Assembly: GCA_947074105.1 (NCBI GenBank)
Contig: CAMTON010000015.1
Coordinates: 1 to 53,413, forward strand
Length of the DNA: 53,413 nt
Origin: an uncultured Bacteroidales bacterium
Lineage (GTDB): Bacteria; Bacteroidota; Bacteroidia; Bacteroidales; JAUNSR01
Direction of reading: 5' to 3'
Shown here: positions 15,730 to 24,638 of the stretch, in pieces
How the letters are laid out: the number at the start of each line of letters is the position of its first letter
How positions within the stretch are numbered: position 1 is the stretch's first letter
Notes under the pieces: generated by a model
Told to the model about the DNA's origin: nothing
Databases searched by the model: none
Seen by the model: the letters and a program-made list of their open reading frames with translations, nothing else
Translations under genes and position numbers: made by a program

Positions 15730-15866
15730 GTTTAATATTGGAATATGAGATATTTTTAATTGTTACGTCTGTTATAACATAGAATATATTTGACATAATA
15801 TATTCGTAATACTGGTTCGCGGGCAAAAAAAATAACTACAACAAATTAAATACTGTAAATTATTGT

Positions 15867-15874
15867 TAGTTTTG
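15867..15874 (+). promoter_or_regulatory. -7 promoter element (TAgtTTTG)
   Basis: Exact TAnnTTTG match 24 bp before the ATG at 15899. The GTG at 15881 would fall right at the predicted transcription start, which supports the ATG start. Confidence 0.65.
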
Positions 15875-15898
15875 TAGATAGTGAAAAATGTAAATAAT

Positions 15899-17353
15899 AT
15901 GTTTTTAAAGAAAATAATCTTATCGAAACGAATTGGTAAAATTTTTGCAGTATCGCTGATCTCACTTATGTGTATGGATATGTCTGCACAAACGCTTGAA
16001 CAGGCAAGAGGATATATCGGCAAAAAAGAGTATCATAAAGCGGCGGAGTCGTTTGAAGTGCTTATTAAAAGATACCCTAACCGTCCTGATGTAAATAAAT
16101 GGTATGGACAGGCATTATTTGAGATCGGTAAAAAGGAAGAGGCCGTACCTTTTCTTCTGAAAGCAGCAAAAGGGAAAATAACAGGTTCTTATCCATATCT
16201 GGGAGAATATTATTTTGAGAATTATCAGTTTAATAAAGCGGTAGATTATTTTACTAAATATAAAGCCTCTCTTAAACCGGCAGAAGAGGAAGAGATGGTT
16301 CGTGTAAAGGAACTTCTTTCAAAGGCGGAACTTGCGGAGAGAGCCCTATCTAAGGTGGAGAAAGTGGAGATCATCGATAGTATAGTAGTCGGAAGGAATA
16401 ATTTCTTCCGTAATTATATGCTTGGAAACGAGACCGGCCGCCTTCTTGATTATGATGTTACAGGATTAGGAAATGATCCTGAAAATCTTGTTTTCGAAAC
16501 GCAGAGAGGAGACAGACGTCTTTTCGGAAAATCTAATGATTCACTTGAGTATAATATTTATTACACCGGAAGACTTCTGGGTGATTCCTGGAGCGAGCCT
16601 ATGCCGCTTAAAGGAGGCATTAATTCGGAGTCAAATGATAATTATCCGTTTGCACTGACCGACGGTATGACGGTTTATTTCGCATCCGACCGTGACGGAG
16701 GAATAGGAGGTTATGATCTTTATGTTTCAAAATACAGTCCTGAAAGGGAAATGTATCTTCAGCCTGAAAGACTGCCTATGCCGTTTAATTCGCCGTATAA
16801 TGACTATATGATGGCTATCGATGAGGATATGAATGTCGGTTGGTTTGCTTCTGACAGATTTCAGCCTGAGGATTCTGTGGTAATATATGTTTTCATTCCT
16901 AATGCGCAGCGTGTATATTATGAAAAAGATCTTCCTGATACGATGGAGAATCTGGCAAAAATAAACTCTATTAAAAGTACATGGAATCTTGGCAGCAATT
17001 ACAGAGATATTCTTTCAAAGATTTATGAACTCGGTACGGTTGATAATACGCGCAAAGCGGTGGATTTCGTATTCATCGTGAATGACAAGAATACATATTA
17101 TCATCTTTCAGATTTTAAAGACGCTAAAGCCAAAGAACTTTATAAAAAGATTATCGCTGTAAACAAGGCCCTGAATGACAATGCCGATCAGCTTAATAAA
17201 CTTCGTAATCAATGGTCAAGTGCTGACAATAATCGCAAAAGTCAGCTTAGAGCTGAAATTTTGAAACTTGAAGATGTCAGGGTTTCTCTTTTGAATAATA
17301 TCGATCAGACAGAAAATGAAGTAAGAAAAGCGGAACTTCCGAAGTTAAGATAA
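15899..17353 (+). CDS. TPR and PD40 beta-propeller protein, exported
   Basis: A 484-residue protein with a signal peptide ending at about MSAQ. Residues about 25-130 form TPR-like helices (ARGYIGKKEYHKAAESFEVL, KWYGQALFEIGKKEEAVPFL). Residues about 180-320 hold PD40/WD40-like propeller blades (YPFALTDGMTVYFASDRDGG; DYMMAIDEDMNVGWFASDR). The C-terminal 100 residues are a charged coiled coil. The domain set recalls the N-terminal part of PorE-type periplasmic proteins but lacks an OmpA domain. It precedes nfeD-like and floA genes by 53 and 56-bp steps, so it probably belongs to the same membrane-organisation operon. The ATG at 15899 is preferred to GTG at 15881. Confidence 0.75.
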   Translation: MFLKKIILSKRIGKIFAVSLISLMCMDMSAQTLEQARGYIGKKEYHKAAESFEVLIKRYPNRPDVNKWYGQALFEIGKKEEAVPFLLKAAKGKITGSYPYLGEYYFENYQFNKAVDYFTKYKASLKPAEEEEMVRVKELLSKAELAERALSKVEKVEIIDSIVVGRNNFFRNYMLGNETGRLLDYDVTGLGNDPENLVFETQRGDRRLFGKSNDSLEYNIYYTGRLLGDSWSEPMPLKGGINSESNDNYPFALTDGMTVYFASDRDGGIGGYDLYVSKYSPEREMYLQPERLPMPFNSPYNDYMMAIDEDMNVGWFASDRFQPEDSVVIYVFIPNAQRVYYEKDLPDTMENLAKINSIKSTWNLGSNYRDILSKIYELGTVDNTRKAVDFVFIVNDKNTYYHLSDFKDAKAKELYKKIIAVNKALNDNADQLNKLRNQWSSADNNRKSQLRAEILKLEDVRVSLLNNIDQTENEVRKAELPKLR

Positions 17354-17406
17354 CGGAATTCAACATTCTTATTATATATTTACATTCTGACAAACTAAAA
17401 TTCTAT

Positions 17407-17877
17407 ATGATTCTTGACCTTTTTATAATCATCATATTATCACTCCTTGGAATTTTTCTTCTTATAGCGGAAATATTTATAATACCCGGTTTTGGCGTAG
17501 CGGGAATTGCCGGATTTATCTTTATGGGTGGATCTGTATGGTATGCTTATGATCAACTCGGTCCTACGGGAGGAAATATCACGTTTCTTATTGCCGGTAT
17601 AGGCTTTCTTGTAATGGTATATCTTTTTGTCAAAAGTAAGATGGTCAACCGTATGGCGCTTAAGAAAGAGATAAAGTCGAATATAGAGAATACCATAGAT
17701 TCATCAATCGTAGCAGGTGATGAAGCTATGACCATTTCAATACTTAATCCAATGGGTTCAGTTCTTGTAAAAGGTATGAAAATAGAGGCCAAATCTCCGG
17801 AAGGATTTATTGACGTTAACAGTCGTGTGATAATCGAAAAAGTGGAGAAGACAAAGGTTATTGTACGTTTGGCATAA
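17407..17877 (+). CDS. NfeD-family membrane protein
   Basis: A 156-residue protein with two or three N-terminal membrane helices (DLFIIIILSLLGIFLLIAEI; GVAGIAGFIFMGGSVWYAY; ITFLIAGIGFLVMVYLFV) and a C-terminal OB-fold segment (GDEAMTISILNPMGSVLVKG, then SRVIIEKVEKTKVIVRL). This is the short NfeD form without a ClpP-like protease domain. NfeD proteins are usual partners of flotillin/stomatin-type proteins, and here the next gene, 56 bp on, is FloA. It likely helps organise membrane microdomains in the inner membrane. Confidence 0.85.
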   Translation: MILDLFIIIILSLLGIFLLIAEIFIIPGFGVAGIAGFIFMGGSVWYAYDQLGPTGGNITFLIAGIGFLVMVYLFVKSKMVNRMALKKEIKSNIENTIDSSIVAGDEAMTISILNPMGSVLVKGMKIEAKSPEGFIDVNSRVIIEKVEKTKVIVRLA

Positions 17878-17933
17878 CAAAAAAAATATTTATTAAAATA
17901 AAATCATAAATTCATTACAAACAATACTTATTT

Positions 17934-18908
17934 ATGGAAGTACCATTGATTTTACTCGGGGTAATAATCGTCTTATTATTCCTGTTCCTGCACTTTGTGC
18001 CGGTTTTGTTGTGGATCTCGGCTAAAGTGTCGGGTGTCCATATATCTCTTATGCAGCTTGTGCTGATGCGTATCCGTCATGTCCCACCTCACGTTATTGT
18101 GAGAGCTATGATTGAAGCTCATAAGGCGGGTCTGAACAATATAACAAGAGATGAACTTGAGGCGCATTATCTTGCGGGCGGTCATATAGAACGTGTAGTA
18201 CACGCTCTTGTATCTGCTGCAAAGGCAAATATCGAACTATCTTTTAAAATGGCTACAGCTATCGACCTTGCCGGACGTGACGTATTCGAAGCGGTTCAGA
18301 TGTCTGTAAATCCTAAAGTTATCGATACGCCTCCGGTTGTAGCGGTTGCGAAAGACGGTATTCAGCTTATTGCAAAAGCAAGGGTAACGGTAAGAGCAAA
18401 TATCCGTCAGCTTGTCGGCGGAGCAGGAGAAGATACAATTCTTGCCCGTGTAGGTGAGGGTATCGTTTCTTCGATAGGTTCTTCGGATACTCACAAGACA
18501 GTGCTTGAAAATCCTGATTCAATTTCGAAACTTGTTCTTCGTAAAGGTCTTGACTCAGGTACGGCTTTTGAAATCCTGTCAATTGATATCGCGGATATCG
18601 ATATAGGTAAGAATATCGGTGCTGAACTTCAGATTGACCAGGCAAATGCCGATAAGAATATCGCTCAGGCAAAAGCTGAAGAGCGTCGCGCAATGGCTAT
18701 CGCCAGAGAGCAGGAAATGATCGCCAAAGCACAGGAAGCTCGTGCGAAAGTGATTGAAGCTGAAACTCTTATCCCTCAGGCAATGGCGGAAGCTTTCCGT
18801 ACAGGAAATCTTGGGATAATGGATTTTTATAAAATGAAAAATATCCAGGCTGATACAAGCATGAGAGATTCTATCGCCGGCGACAGCATAGGTCCGAAAA
18901 ACAGCTAA
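17934..18908 (+). CDS. floA: flotillin-like protein FloA
   Basis: A 324-residue member of the FloA (UPF0365) family. It starts with a hydrophobic membrane hairpin ([20 protein letters not shown]), followed by [21 protein letters not shown], a conserved family block. The middle has the SPFH-like part ([20 protein letters not shown]) and the end an Ala/Glu-rich coiled coil ([20 protein letters not shown]). FloA scaffolds functional membrane microdomains on the cytoplasmic face. Length is normal for the family. Last gene of the TPR/PD40-nfeD-floA cluster, closed by the terminator at 18931-18972. Confidence 0.93.
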   Translation: MEVPLILLGVIIVLLFLFLHFVPVLLWISAKVSGVHISLMQLVLMRIRHVPPHVIVRAMIEAHKAGLNNITRDELEAHYLAGGHIERVVHALVSAAKANIELSFKMATAIDLAGRDVFEAVQMSVNPKVIDTPPVVAVAKDGIQLIAKARVTVRANIRQLVGGAGEDTILARVGEGIVSSIGSSDTHKTVLENPDSISKLVLRKGLDSGTAFEILSIDIADIDIGKNIGAELQIDQANADKNIAQAKAEERRAMAIAREQEMIAKAQEARAKVIEAETLIPQAMAEAFRTGNLGIMDFYKMKNIQADTSMRDSIAGDSIGPKNS

Positions 18909-18930
18909 AATAATATTTTAAACGTACAGA

Positions 18931-18972
18931 AAAAAGCTCTCTGAAGACATTCGGTTTTCAGAGAGCTTTTTC
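18931..18972 (+). terminator. terminator after floA
   Basis: Stem AAGCTCTCTGAA paired with TTCAGAGAGCTT, followed by a T-run. The 200 bp after it to the next gene are AT-rich with nothing recognised. Confidence 0.85.
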
Positions 18973-19178
18973 TATTTTATAATACTGATAATTGGATTTT
19001 TATGTGTTTGTGTTGATAAATATTATAAAAAAACTAAATCCATAGTTCTGTTTAATCCATAAAGATGTTTTTACATAAATGTATTTTTAATTCTAAATAC
19101 CATCTTAGTTATATTATGTAAAAATTATTTATTATTTTTAAAACGATTATAATCTAAACATTGACTAATTCAGTTATT

Positions 19179-20165
19179 ATGAAAAAATCTACTTATTTGT
19201 TTTTATGTTTAATATCATTTCTTGCTTTTACAGGATGTATTGATGACGAAAAAGATACTGACACTGATTCTGAAAAGAATGAAACTGTCTTATCCGGTTT
19301 TACTAATCCTGTTAAATCTGTAACTTATAACCGAGAAACCTGGTTGTTTGTATATGCAGACAATAAACTCGCGGATATAAATTTCAAGGATCAGGATAAT
19401 CTTTATCCTTCAGCGGCATCTATGACTTTGTCTCCATTATCTTTTAAGCTTGAATACAGATCTTATCCGGCTGTCAGAGAGCTTAAGAATATTGTTTTAA
19501 ACAAGACCGGATGTATTACTTCAGCTGAATTAAGTCATATAGAAAGAGATGAGGTTGCAAATTATATAATGAATTATACATATAATCAGGAGTCTCAGAT
19601 AATTGCGGCAGATATTTCAGGAGTTGCACCGGAAGGAAATGAGTCAATCAAATGTGATTATGTGTGGTCGGACGGTAATATTGATTTAATAACAGTTAAT
19701 GCTGTAGCATCCGGAGAGTTTTATGACCAAACTTTCGAGTTGAATTATAAAATTTCGGCAAGATTTGAATACGGAAATGTTTTAAATACAGGGCTGTTCA
19801 CTCCGACACAGTTGTATATGGGGTATGGAAATGATTTTCTTTTTGCCTGTTTTGTCGGTTTGAAAGGAAAACAAACAAAAAATATACCTTCAAAGATCTA
19901 TTTTAAAGAGGAAGTAACTGAAACTTATGATGAGGAAACTGAATATGAAATTAATGAGTATGAATATGATGTAGAAATCGAATATGACGGTAAAGGCAAT
20001 ATAATTTCAATAAAAGAAGAAGACCCTGTAGAGGAGGAAGAAGAAATCATTTATTTCGGTTATGACGGAAGCAATGTTTCAGCAAGCCATATTTCAGGCA
20101 ATAAAGCCGAAAAAACTCTTTTGAATAACCTTATTAAAGGGAAAAAGAGGATTCTAAATAAATGA
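19179..20165 (+). CDS. lipoprotein of unknown function, possibly DUF4595-like
   Basis: A 328-residue protein with a lipoprotein signal (MKKSTYLFLCLISFLAFTGC; lipobox FTGC). After a short acidic linker the body is made of beta-strand pairs such as SVTYNRETWLFVYADNKLAD and YNQESQIIAADISG, the look of DUF4595-type Bacteroidetes lipoproteins. The C-terminal 80 residues are strongly acidic with repeated Glu/Tyr (EEETEYEINEYEYDVEIEY-like). Function is unknown; export to the outer membrane or periplasm is likely. The frame is open from a TTG at 19161, but the ATG at 19179 places the signal peptide normally. It converges with yjbQ over a shared terminator. Confidence 0.7.
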   Translation: MKKSTYLFLCLISFLAFTGCIDDEKDTDTDSEKNETVLSGFTNPVKSVTYNRETWLFVYADNKLADINFKDQDNLYPSAASMTLSPLSFKLEYRSYPAVRELKNIVLNKTGCITSAELSHIERDEVANYIMNYTYNQESQIIAADISGVAPEGNESIKCDYVWSDGNIDLITVNAVASGEFYDQTFELNYKISARFEYGNVLNTGLFTPTQLYMGYGNDFLFACFVGLKGKQTKNIPSKIYFKEEVTETYDEETEYEINEYEYDVEIEYDGKGNIISIKEEDPVEEEEEIIYFGYDGSNVSASHISGNKAEKTLLNNLIKGKKRILNK

Positions 20166-20199
20166 TCTTCTGATAATCGGCATTCTTATTGAAATAAAA

Positions 20200-20249
20200 A
20201 ATAAGGACATAAATTCAGGAATATATTATCCTGCTTTTATGTCCTTATT
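20200..20249. terminator. bidirectional terminator between convergent genes
   Basis: Stem AATAAGGACATAAA paired with TTTATGTCCTTATT, with an inner CAGGA/TCCTG pair and a small AT loop. It serves the lipoprotein gene on plus and the yjbQ-like gene on minus. Confidence 0.85.
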
Positions 20250-20268
20250 CTTATTTATGTGTATAATA

Positions 20269-20682
20269 TTATTCACCTAATACAGTGGCAACAATCTTTC
20301 TGGAACCACCATGGTTGCGGAATTCACAAAGATAAATGCCCTGCCATATCCCCATATTAAGATGATGATTTGTAATAGGAATAGTTATCGAGGCTCCGAT
20401 AATTGAAGTTTTGGCATGAGCCGGCATATCGTCGTCTCCTTCATAATCATGTCGGTAATATGGTTCCCGCTCTTTTATAAGACGTGTAAAGATCTCTTCC
20501 ATATCATCGCGAACGGTAGGATCCGCATTCTCGTTTATTGAAAGTGCGGCAGAAGTATGTTTTATGAATAATTGAAGGATTCCGGTCTTAGGAAGTTTGT
20601 CAAGATGACGAAGTATTTCATCCGTAACAAGATGAAAACCCCTTTTGCGGGAGTTTAATGTAAATTCTTTTTGATAAACCAT
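20269..20682 (-). CDS. YjbQ family protein (UPF0047)
   Basis: A 137-residue member of the YjbQ/UPF0047 family. Visible conserved blocks are GILQLFIKHTSAALSINENA, DPTVRDDMEE and HAKTSIIGASITIPI, then GTWQGIYLCEFR-like GIWQGIYLCEFRNHGGSR with the His residues of the presumed active site. Some family members have thiamine-phosphate synthase activity when overproduced, but the physiological role is uncertain. Single gene, divergent from the exonuclease across 180 bp. Confidence 0.9.
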   Translation of the reverse strand: MVYQKEFTLNSRKRGFHLVTDEILRHLDKLPKTGILQLFIKHTSAALSINENADPTVRDDMEEIFTRLIKEREPYYRHDYEGDDDMPAHAKTSIIGASITIPITNHHLNMGIWQGIYLCEFRNHGGSRKIVATVLGE

Positions 20683-20833
20683 AACATGATAAATTTAGAA
20701 AAATGAAATAATAATATTTCCGCCTTAAATACTGTAGTTGCTCAATATAATAAAAATGTTCCTATTAATCGGCATTATGCAAAATAAAGCTTTCTTTCTC
20801 TTTCACTTATTGATAATATATGCTGTATATTGA

Positions 20834-20841
20834 TATATTTG
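20834..20841 (+). promoter_or_regulatory. -7 promoter element (TAtaTTTG)
   Basis: Exact TAnnTTTG match, 21 bp before the ATG at 20863. The TTG at 20830 that would extend the frame lies upstream of this element and so cannot be in the mRNA. Confidence 0.7.
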
Positions 20842-20862
20842 CCAAAAAAAATTACAAATAGA

Positions 20863-21432
20863 ATGAAAATATTATTTTTTGACCTTGAAACGACAGGTAC
20901 GAATCCGGGGCGTCACGGCATACATCAGATAAGTGGTCAGGTTGTGGTCGACGGAGAAACTAAAGAAGAGTTTAATTTTTTCGTACAGCCAAATCCAAAA
21001 GCTCAGATTGAAGAGGAGGCTCTTCAGGTTTGTAATGTGACAAGAGAACAGATTCTTAATTATCCTCCTATGAAAAAGATATATGATCAGTTGATTGATA
21101 TTCTTTCACGTTATGTTGACCGTTATAATAAAAACGATAAGTTCTTTCTTGCCGGTTATAATAATTCTTCATTTGATAATAACTTTCTTCGTGGATTCTT
21201 CCTGCAGAATAACGATAAATATTTCGGATCATGGTTCTGGTCTAATTCTATAGATGTGATGATACTTGCTACACCGTTTCTTGCTGAAAAAAGAACTGAA
21301 ATGCCGGATTTTAAGCAGGCGACAGTAGCGAAATATCTTGGAGTTAATGTCAATGATACATTGCTTCATGATGCTAATTATGATCTTGCTCTTTGCCGTG
21401 AGATATATAATAAAGTATGCGGTAGATTCTAA
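20863..21432 (+). CDS. DnaQ-like DEDD 3'-5' exonuclease
   Basis: A 189-residue exonuclease-domain protein. Exo I is FDLETTG near the N-terminus (catalytic Asp and Glu), Exo II lies around AGYNNSSFDNNFLRGFF, and Exo III is HDANYDLALC, giving the His and Asp of the DEDDh type. It should remove nucleotides from DNA or RNA 3' ends; it is too small and isolated to name as polymerase epsilon subunit. The ATG at 20863 is favoured by the promoter element just upstream. Its stop overlaps the start of the pseudouridine synthase (TAATG), so the two are translationally coupled. Confidence 0.85.
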   Translation: MKILFFDLETTGTNPGRHGIHQISGQVVVDGETKEEFNFFVQPNPKAQIEEEALQVCNVTREQILNYPPMKKIYDQLIDILSRYVDRYNKNDKFFLAGYNNSSFDNNFLRGFFLQNNDKYFGSWFWSNSIDVMILATPFLAEKRTEMPDFKQATVAKYLGVNVNDTLLHDANYDLALCREIYNKVCGRF

Positions 21433-23078
21433 TGTATAAAGCTGAAAAATTGAATAATAAGATACATTATTTTGAATCGGATATTTCACATATCCCTCTT
21501 CCGGAGAAATTCACTTATCCTTTCTGTTACGAACCTCATACGTTATCTGTAATGGCTTCAGAGATAGTGAAAAGGCATATATCTGAAAATATTGATGAAT
21601 ATTCGGAAGCAAAAGATGGTAAGATGTTCGGAGTTCTTATAATAAGAGATAAACAAGGGAAGACAGGTTTTCTTGCCGCATACTCCGGGCTGCTTAATAA
21701 CAGAAACGATCATCCTTTTTTTGTTCCTCCTGTATATGATCTGCTTAATCCTGACGGCTATTTTAAAGCTGAGGAAAAAAGAATTTCAGATATAAATAAG
21801 AAAATCGGGGCCCTTGAGTCTGATCCGGATTATATATCGCTTAAGAAGGATTTCAATATTCTTATAATAGAATCTGACAGGGAAATTGCGGAATTTAAAG
21901 AATTGATGAAAGCCAAAAAGATTCTGCGTGACAGGAAAAGAAATAATCTTGATGAAAATTGTACGGAAGAGAGTCTTTTAGCCGAAAGCCGGTTTCTTAA
22001 AGCTGAATTCAAGCGTCTTCAGAAAAAGTTGTCCGATAAGATTGAAAAACTTAAGGAGAATTTACAACAATATGAAGAACAAATCAGAGATCTTAAAAAA
22101 GAAAGAAAGGAAAGCTCCGCTATTCTTCAGCGCAGATTATTTGATAGTTTCAGAATGAAGAATGCTAAGGGGGAGGTGAAAGGGTTATGTGACATATTCG
22201 GAACTACAGCTATTAAATTTCCTCCTGCCGGTTCCGGAGAATGTTGTGCTCCGAAACTTTTACAATATGCCTATATCCATAATCTTAAACCTGTGGCTAT
22301 GGCTGAATTCTGGATAGGAGAGTCTCCTAAATCAATAATCCGAAAAGAGGGAAATTACTATCCGTCGTGTACCGGGAAGTGTGGGCCAATTCTTTCTTTC
22401 ATGCTTCAGGGGCTTGACGTTGAGTCGAATCCGGTTGAAAATATCAAACAACCAGAATCTCTGGAAGTAATTTATGAGGATAATAATATTATAGTTATTA
22501 ATAAACCACAGGGAATGCTTTCGGTGCCGGGAAAAAATAACACTGTCTCCGCTCTTGAAATTCTGAAGCAGAACACAGATTATCAAGATTTAAATGTTTA
22601 TGCAGTACATCGCCTGGATATGGCGACTTCCGGTCTGTTGATGTTTGCAAAAGGTGAAGAGAGTTATAAAAGGTTTCAGTCTCTTTTTGCTGAACATAAC
22701 ATAGAAAAACATTACATAGCAGTCCTGGACGGACTTATTCAAAAAAATCAGGGAATTATAGATCTGCCTCTTTCGTCAGATTATCTGGAAAGACCCAAGC
22801 AGAAAGTGGATTTTGAAAACGGGAAAAGAGCTATAACTATATTTAAAGTAATATCTGCTGAAAAGGGAAAGACCAGAATCGACTTTATGCCTGTTACTGG
22901 AAGGACACATCAGTTAAGAATGCATTCTTCTCACATTTCCGGTCTTGATACTCCAATCCTCGGTGATGAACTTTACGGAAAAAAGGATAAACGGCTGTAT
23001 CTGCATTCTTATTCTATGAGATTTATTCACCCCTTCACGCAAAAAGAAATTTATATCGTAAAAGATGCTGATTTCTGA
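21432..23078 (+). CDS. RluA-family pseudouridine synthase with long N-terminal extension
   Basis: A 548-residue protein. The C-terminal third (about 345-548) is the catalytic domain: the family motif HRLDMATSGLL holds catalytic Asp396, and later come ALDGL-like AVLDGLIQKNQG and PVTGRTHQLRMH. It converts uridine to pseudouridine in rRNA or tRNA. The first 340 residues are an extension: a globular part (1-120), a coiled coil rich in Lys/Glu (about 125-235), and a Cys-containing part (AGSGECCAPKLLQYAY, YYPSCTGKCGPI). Long RluA proteins of this kind occur in Bacteroidetes, but the role of the extension is not known to me. It begins inside the exonuclease stop (1-bp overlap). Confidence 0.88.
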   Translation: MYKAEKLNNKIHYFESDISHIPLPEKFTYPFCYEPHTLSVMASEIVKRHISENIDEYSEAKDGKMFGVLIIRDKQGKTGFLAAYSGLLNNRNDHPFFVPPVYDLLNPDGYFKAEEKRISDINKKIGALESDPDYISLKKDFNILIIESDREIAEFKELMKAKKILRDRKRNNLDENCTEESLLAESRFLKAEFKRLQKKLSDKIEKLKENLQQYEEQIRDLKKERKESSAILQRRLFDSFRMKNAKGEVKGLCDIFGTTAIKFPPAGSGECCAPKLLQYAYIHNLKPVAMAEFWIGESPKSIIRKEGNYYPSCTGKCGPILSFMLQGLDVESNPVENIKQPESLEVIYEDNNIIVINKPQGMLSVPGKNNTVSALEILKQNTDYQDLNVYAVHRLDMATSGLLMFAKGEESYKRFQSLFAEHNIEKHYIAVLDGLIQKNQGIIDLPLSSDYLERPKQKVDFENGKRAITIFKVISAEKGKTRIDFMPVTGRTHQLRMHSSHISGLDTPILGDELYGKKDKRLYLHSYSMRFIHPFTQKEIYIVKDADF

Positions 23079-23128
23079 TTAATACAGACAAAAGGTAATA
23101 CCGACATAAATAATAGATTATAATAAAG

Positions 23129-23173
23129 AATCCGTTATTGTTAACTTAAAAAATTAACAATAACGGATTTTTT
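23129..23173 (+). terminator. terminator after the pseudouridine synthase
   Basis: Perfect 16-bp stem (AATCCGTTATTGTTAA at 23129-23144, complement at 23154-23169) and six T. A longer frame for the next gene would start with TTG at 23172, inside this terminator, so that start is excluded. Confidence 0.93.
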
Positions 23174-23264
23174 GCTTATTCGTCGACGAAAACAGGGTAT
23201 CTGTCTATTTCTTTTTTTTGCTAATGCTCATCTTCATAGTTTTGTTTCAGAAAATCAGAGTGAG

Positions 23265-24593
23265 ATGAGAATTAAAAATATTAAGCATAAGGTAATGCTG
23301 GTTGTAAGCGGAATGTTTATTTCTGTTTCACTGATGGCAAATGACAGCCTTGCATGGAACCTTGACGATTGTCTTGTATATGCGGCAGAAAATAATATCA
23401 GCATTCTTCGATCGGGACTTCAGTTTGATGAGTCGGAGATAAATCTGAAAGAAGCGAAAGCTTCATTATTTCCTTCGCTGACATTCAATACAAATCAGAA
23501 TGTAAATTTTGATAATGAAGCTGATGATCATACTGTTTACTCGGGTACTTATAACCTTACGGCAGGAATGACTATCTATAACGGAGGTAGACGTCTGAAC
23601 ACGATAGAGCAGTCAAAGATAAGCAGAGAATATGCTCTGTGGAATTTTCTGACAACAAGCAACAACATTAAGATTCAGATTATACGTCAATATTATCAAT
23701 TGCTTTATACTCATGAATCGGTTCTTACAAACGAACAGATTGTCATTACTTCAGAAAAGGAACTTGAACGCTCAACAGAACTATTCCGATCCGGAATGAT
23801 AAGCAAGGTCGATCTGGCGCAGGTGGAAAGCCAGTATAAGAAAGACAATTATCAGCTTGTAATGGCAAAAACCTCGGAAGCCGAAGCTCTTCTGGCATTG
23901 AAACAGCTTCTGCAGTTAAGTAATGAAAGTGATTTTGAGGTGGATTATGTTTCCGACAATATGACAGATTTGCCTCTTGTTCCGGTTCTTACGGAAGTTT
24001 TGGATAATGCACTTATGAATATGCCTGAAATAAAAGGGGCTACAGCTCAGATCAAAATCTCTCAGCTTGAAAGAAAGATAGCGGCAGGTGAATGGATTCC
24101 TACAATATCCCTTAATGCTTCTGTGACAACGGGACATAACACTATTTCTCCCGATAATTTCGGCAAACAGATCGGAAAGGGATTCAATGAAAATGTAGGT
24201 GTGACACTGTCCGTTCCGTTATACAACAACCGACAGACAAAATCAAAAGTTGAAAGAGCTAAGGTTTCGATACTGGATGCTGAGCTCAATTATGAAAATG
24301 TTATTCTTGAGGTCTCGAATACAATAACTACAATTCATCTTGACGCTATATCGGCGCAAAGTCAGTATGATGCGGCACTTGCTCAACTTGCAGCAGCGGA
24401 AGAAAGTTATGACCTTGTTCAGCAGAAATTTAATCTTGGAATGCTGAATGCAGTAGATCTTCTGGTAGAGAAGAATTCGCTTCTGAACGCTATTCAGGAT
24501 AAGATTCAGGCCAAATACAGCGCACTTCTTGATATAAGACTTCTTGAGTTTTATAATAATATTGGTCAGTTTGCTGTTGACGGATTCAATTAA
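23265..24593 (+). CDS. TolC-family outer-membrane efflux protein
   Basis: A 442-residue protein with a signal peptide (MRIKNIKHKVMLVVSGMFIS, then VSLMAND). The mature part shows two OEP-type repeats: LDDCLVYAAENNISILRSGL early and the long helical hairpins around EKELERSTELFRSGMISKVD, and the second around LDAISAQSQYDAALAQLAAA with QQKFNLGMLNAVDLL. It forms the trimeric outer-membrane channel of a tripartite exporter. First gene of an operon with a MacA-like adaptor (45 bp later), an ABC ATPase and a permease. The ATG at 23265 is chosen because the longer frame begins in a terminator. Confidence 0.9.
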   Translation: MRIKNIKHKVMLVVSGMFISVSLMANDSLAWNLDDCLVYAAENNISILRSGLQFDESEINLKEAKASLFPSLTFNTNQNVNFDNEADDHTVYSGTYNLTAGMTIYNGGRRLNTIEQSKISREYALWNFLTTSNNIKIQIIRQYYQLLYTHESVLTNEQIVITSEKELERSTELFRSGMISKVDLAQVESQYKKDNYQLVMAKTSEAEALLALKQLLQLSNESDFEVDYVSDNMTDLPLVPVLTEVLDNALMNMPEIKGATAQIKISQLERKIAAGEWIPTISLNASVTTGHNTISPDNFGKQIGKGFNENVGVTLSVPLYNNRQTKSKVERAKVSILDAELNYENVILEVSNTITTIHLDAISAQSQYDAALAQLAAAEESYDLVQQKFNLGMLNAVDLLVEKNSLLNAIQDKIQAKYSALLDIRLLEFYNNIGQFAVDGFN

Positions 24594-24638
24594 TGTGATA
24601 GATAATATATTACGGTAATTCAGAAAAGATATATAAAG

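Noticed and set aside
20830-20862. Longer exonuclease start at a TTG codon
   Set aside because: The codon precedes the -7 element; the ATG at 20863 begins directly with the catalytic Exo I strand.
23172-23264. Longer TolC-type protein start at TTG
   Set aside because: It begins in the T-run of a perfect terminator and would place 31 residues before a normal signal peptide.
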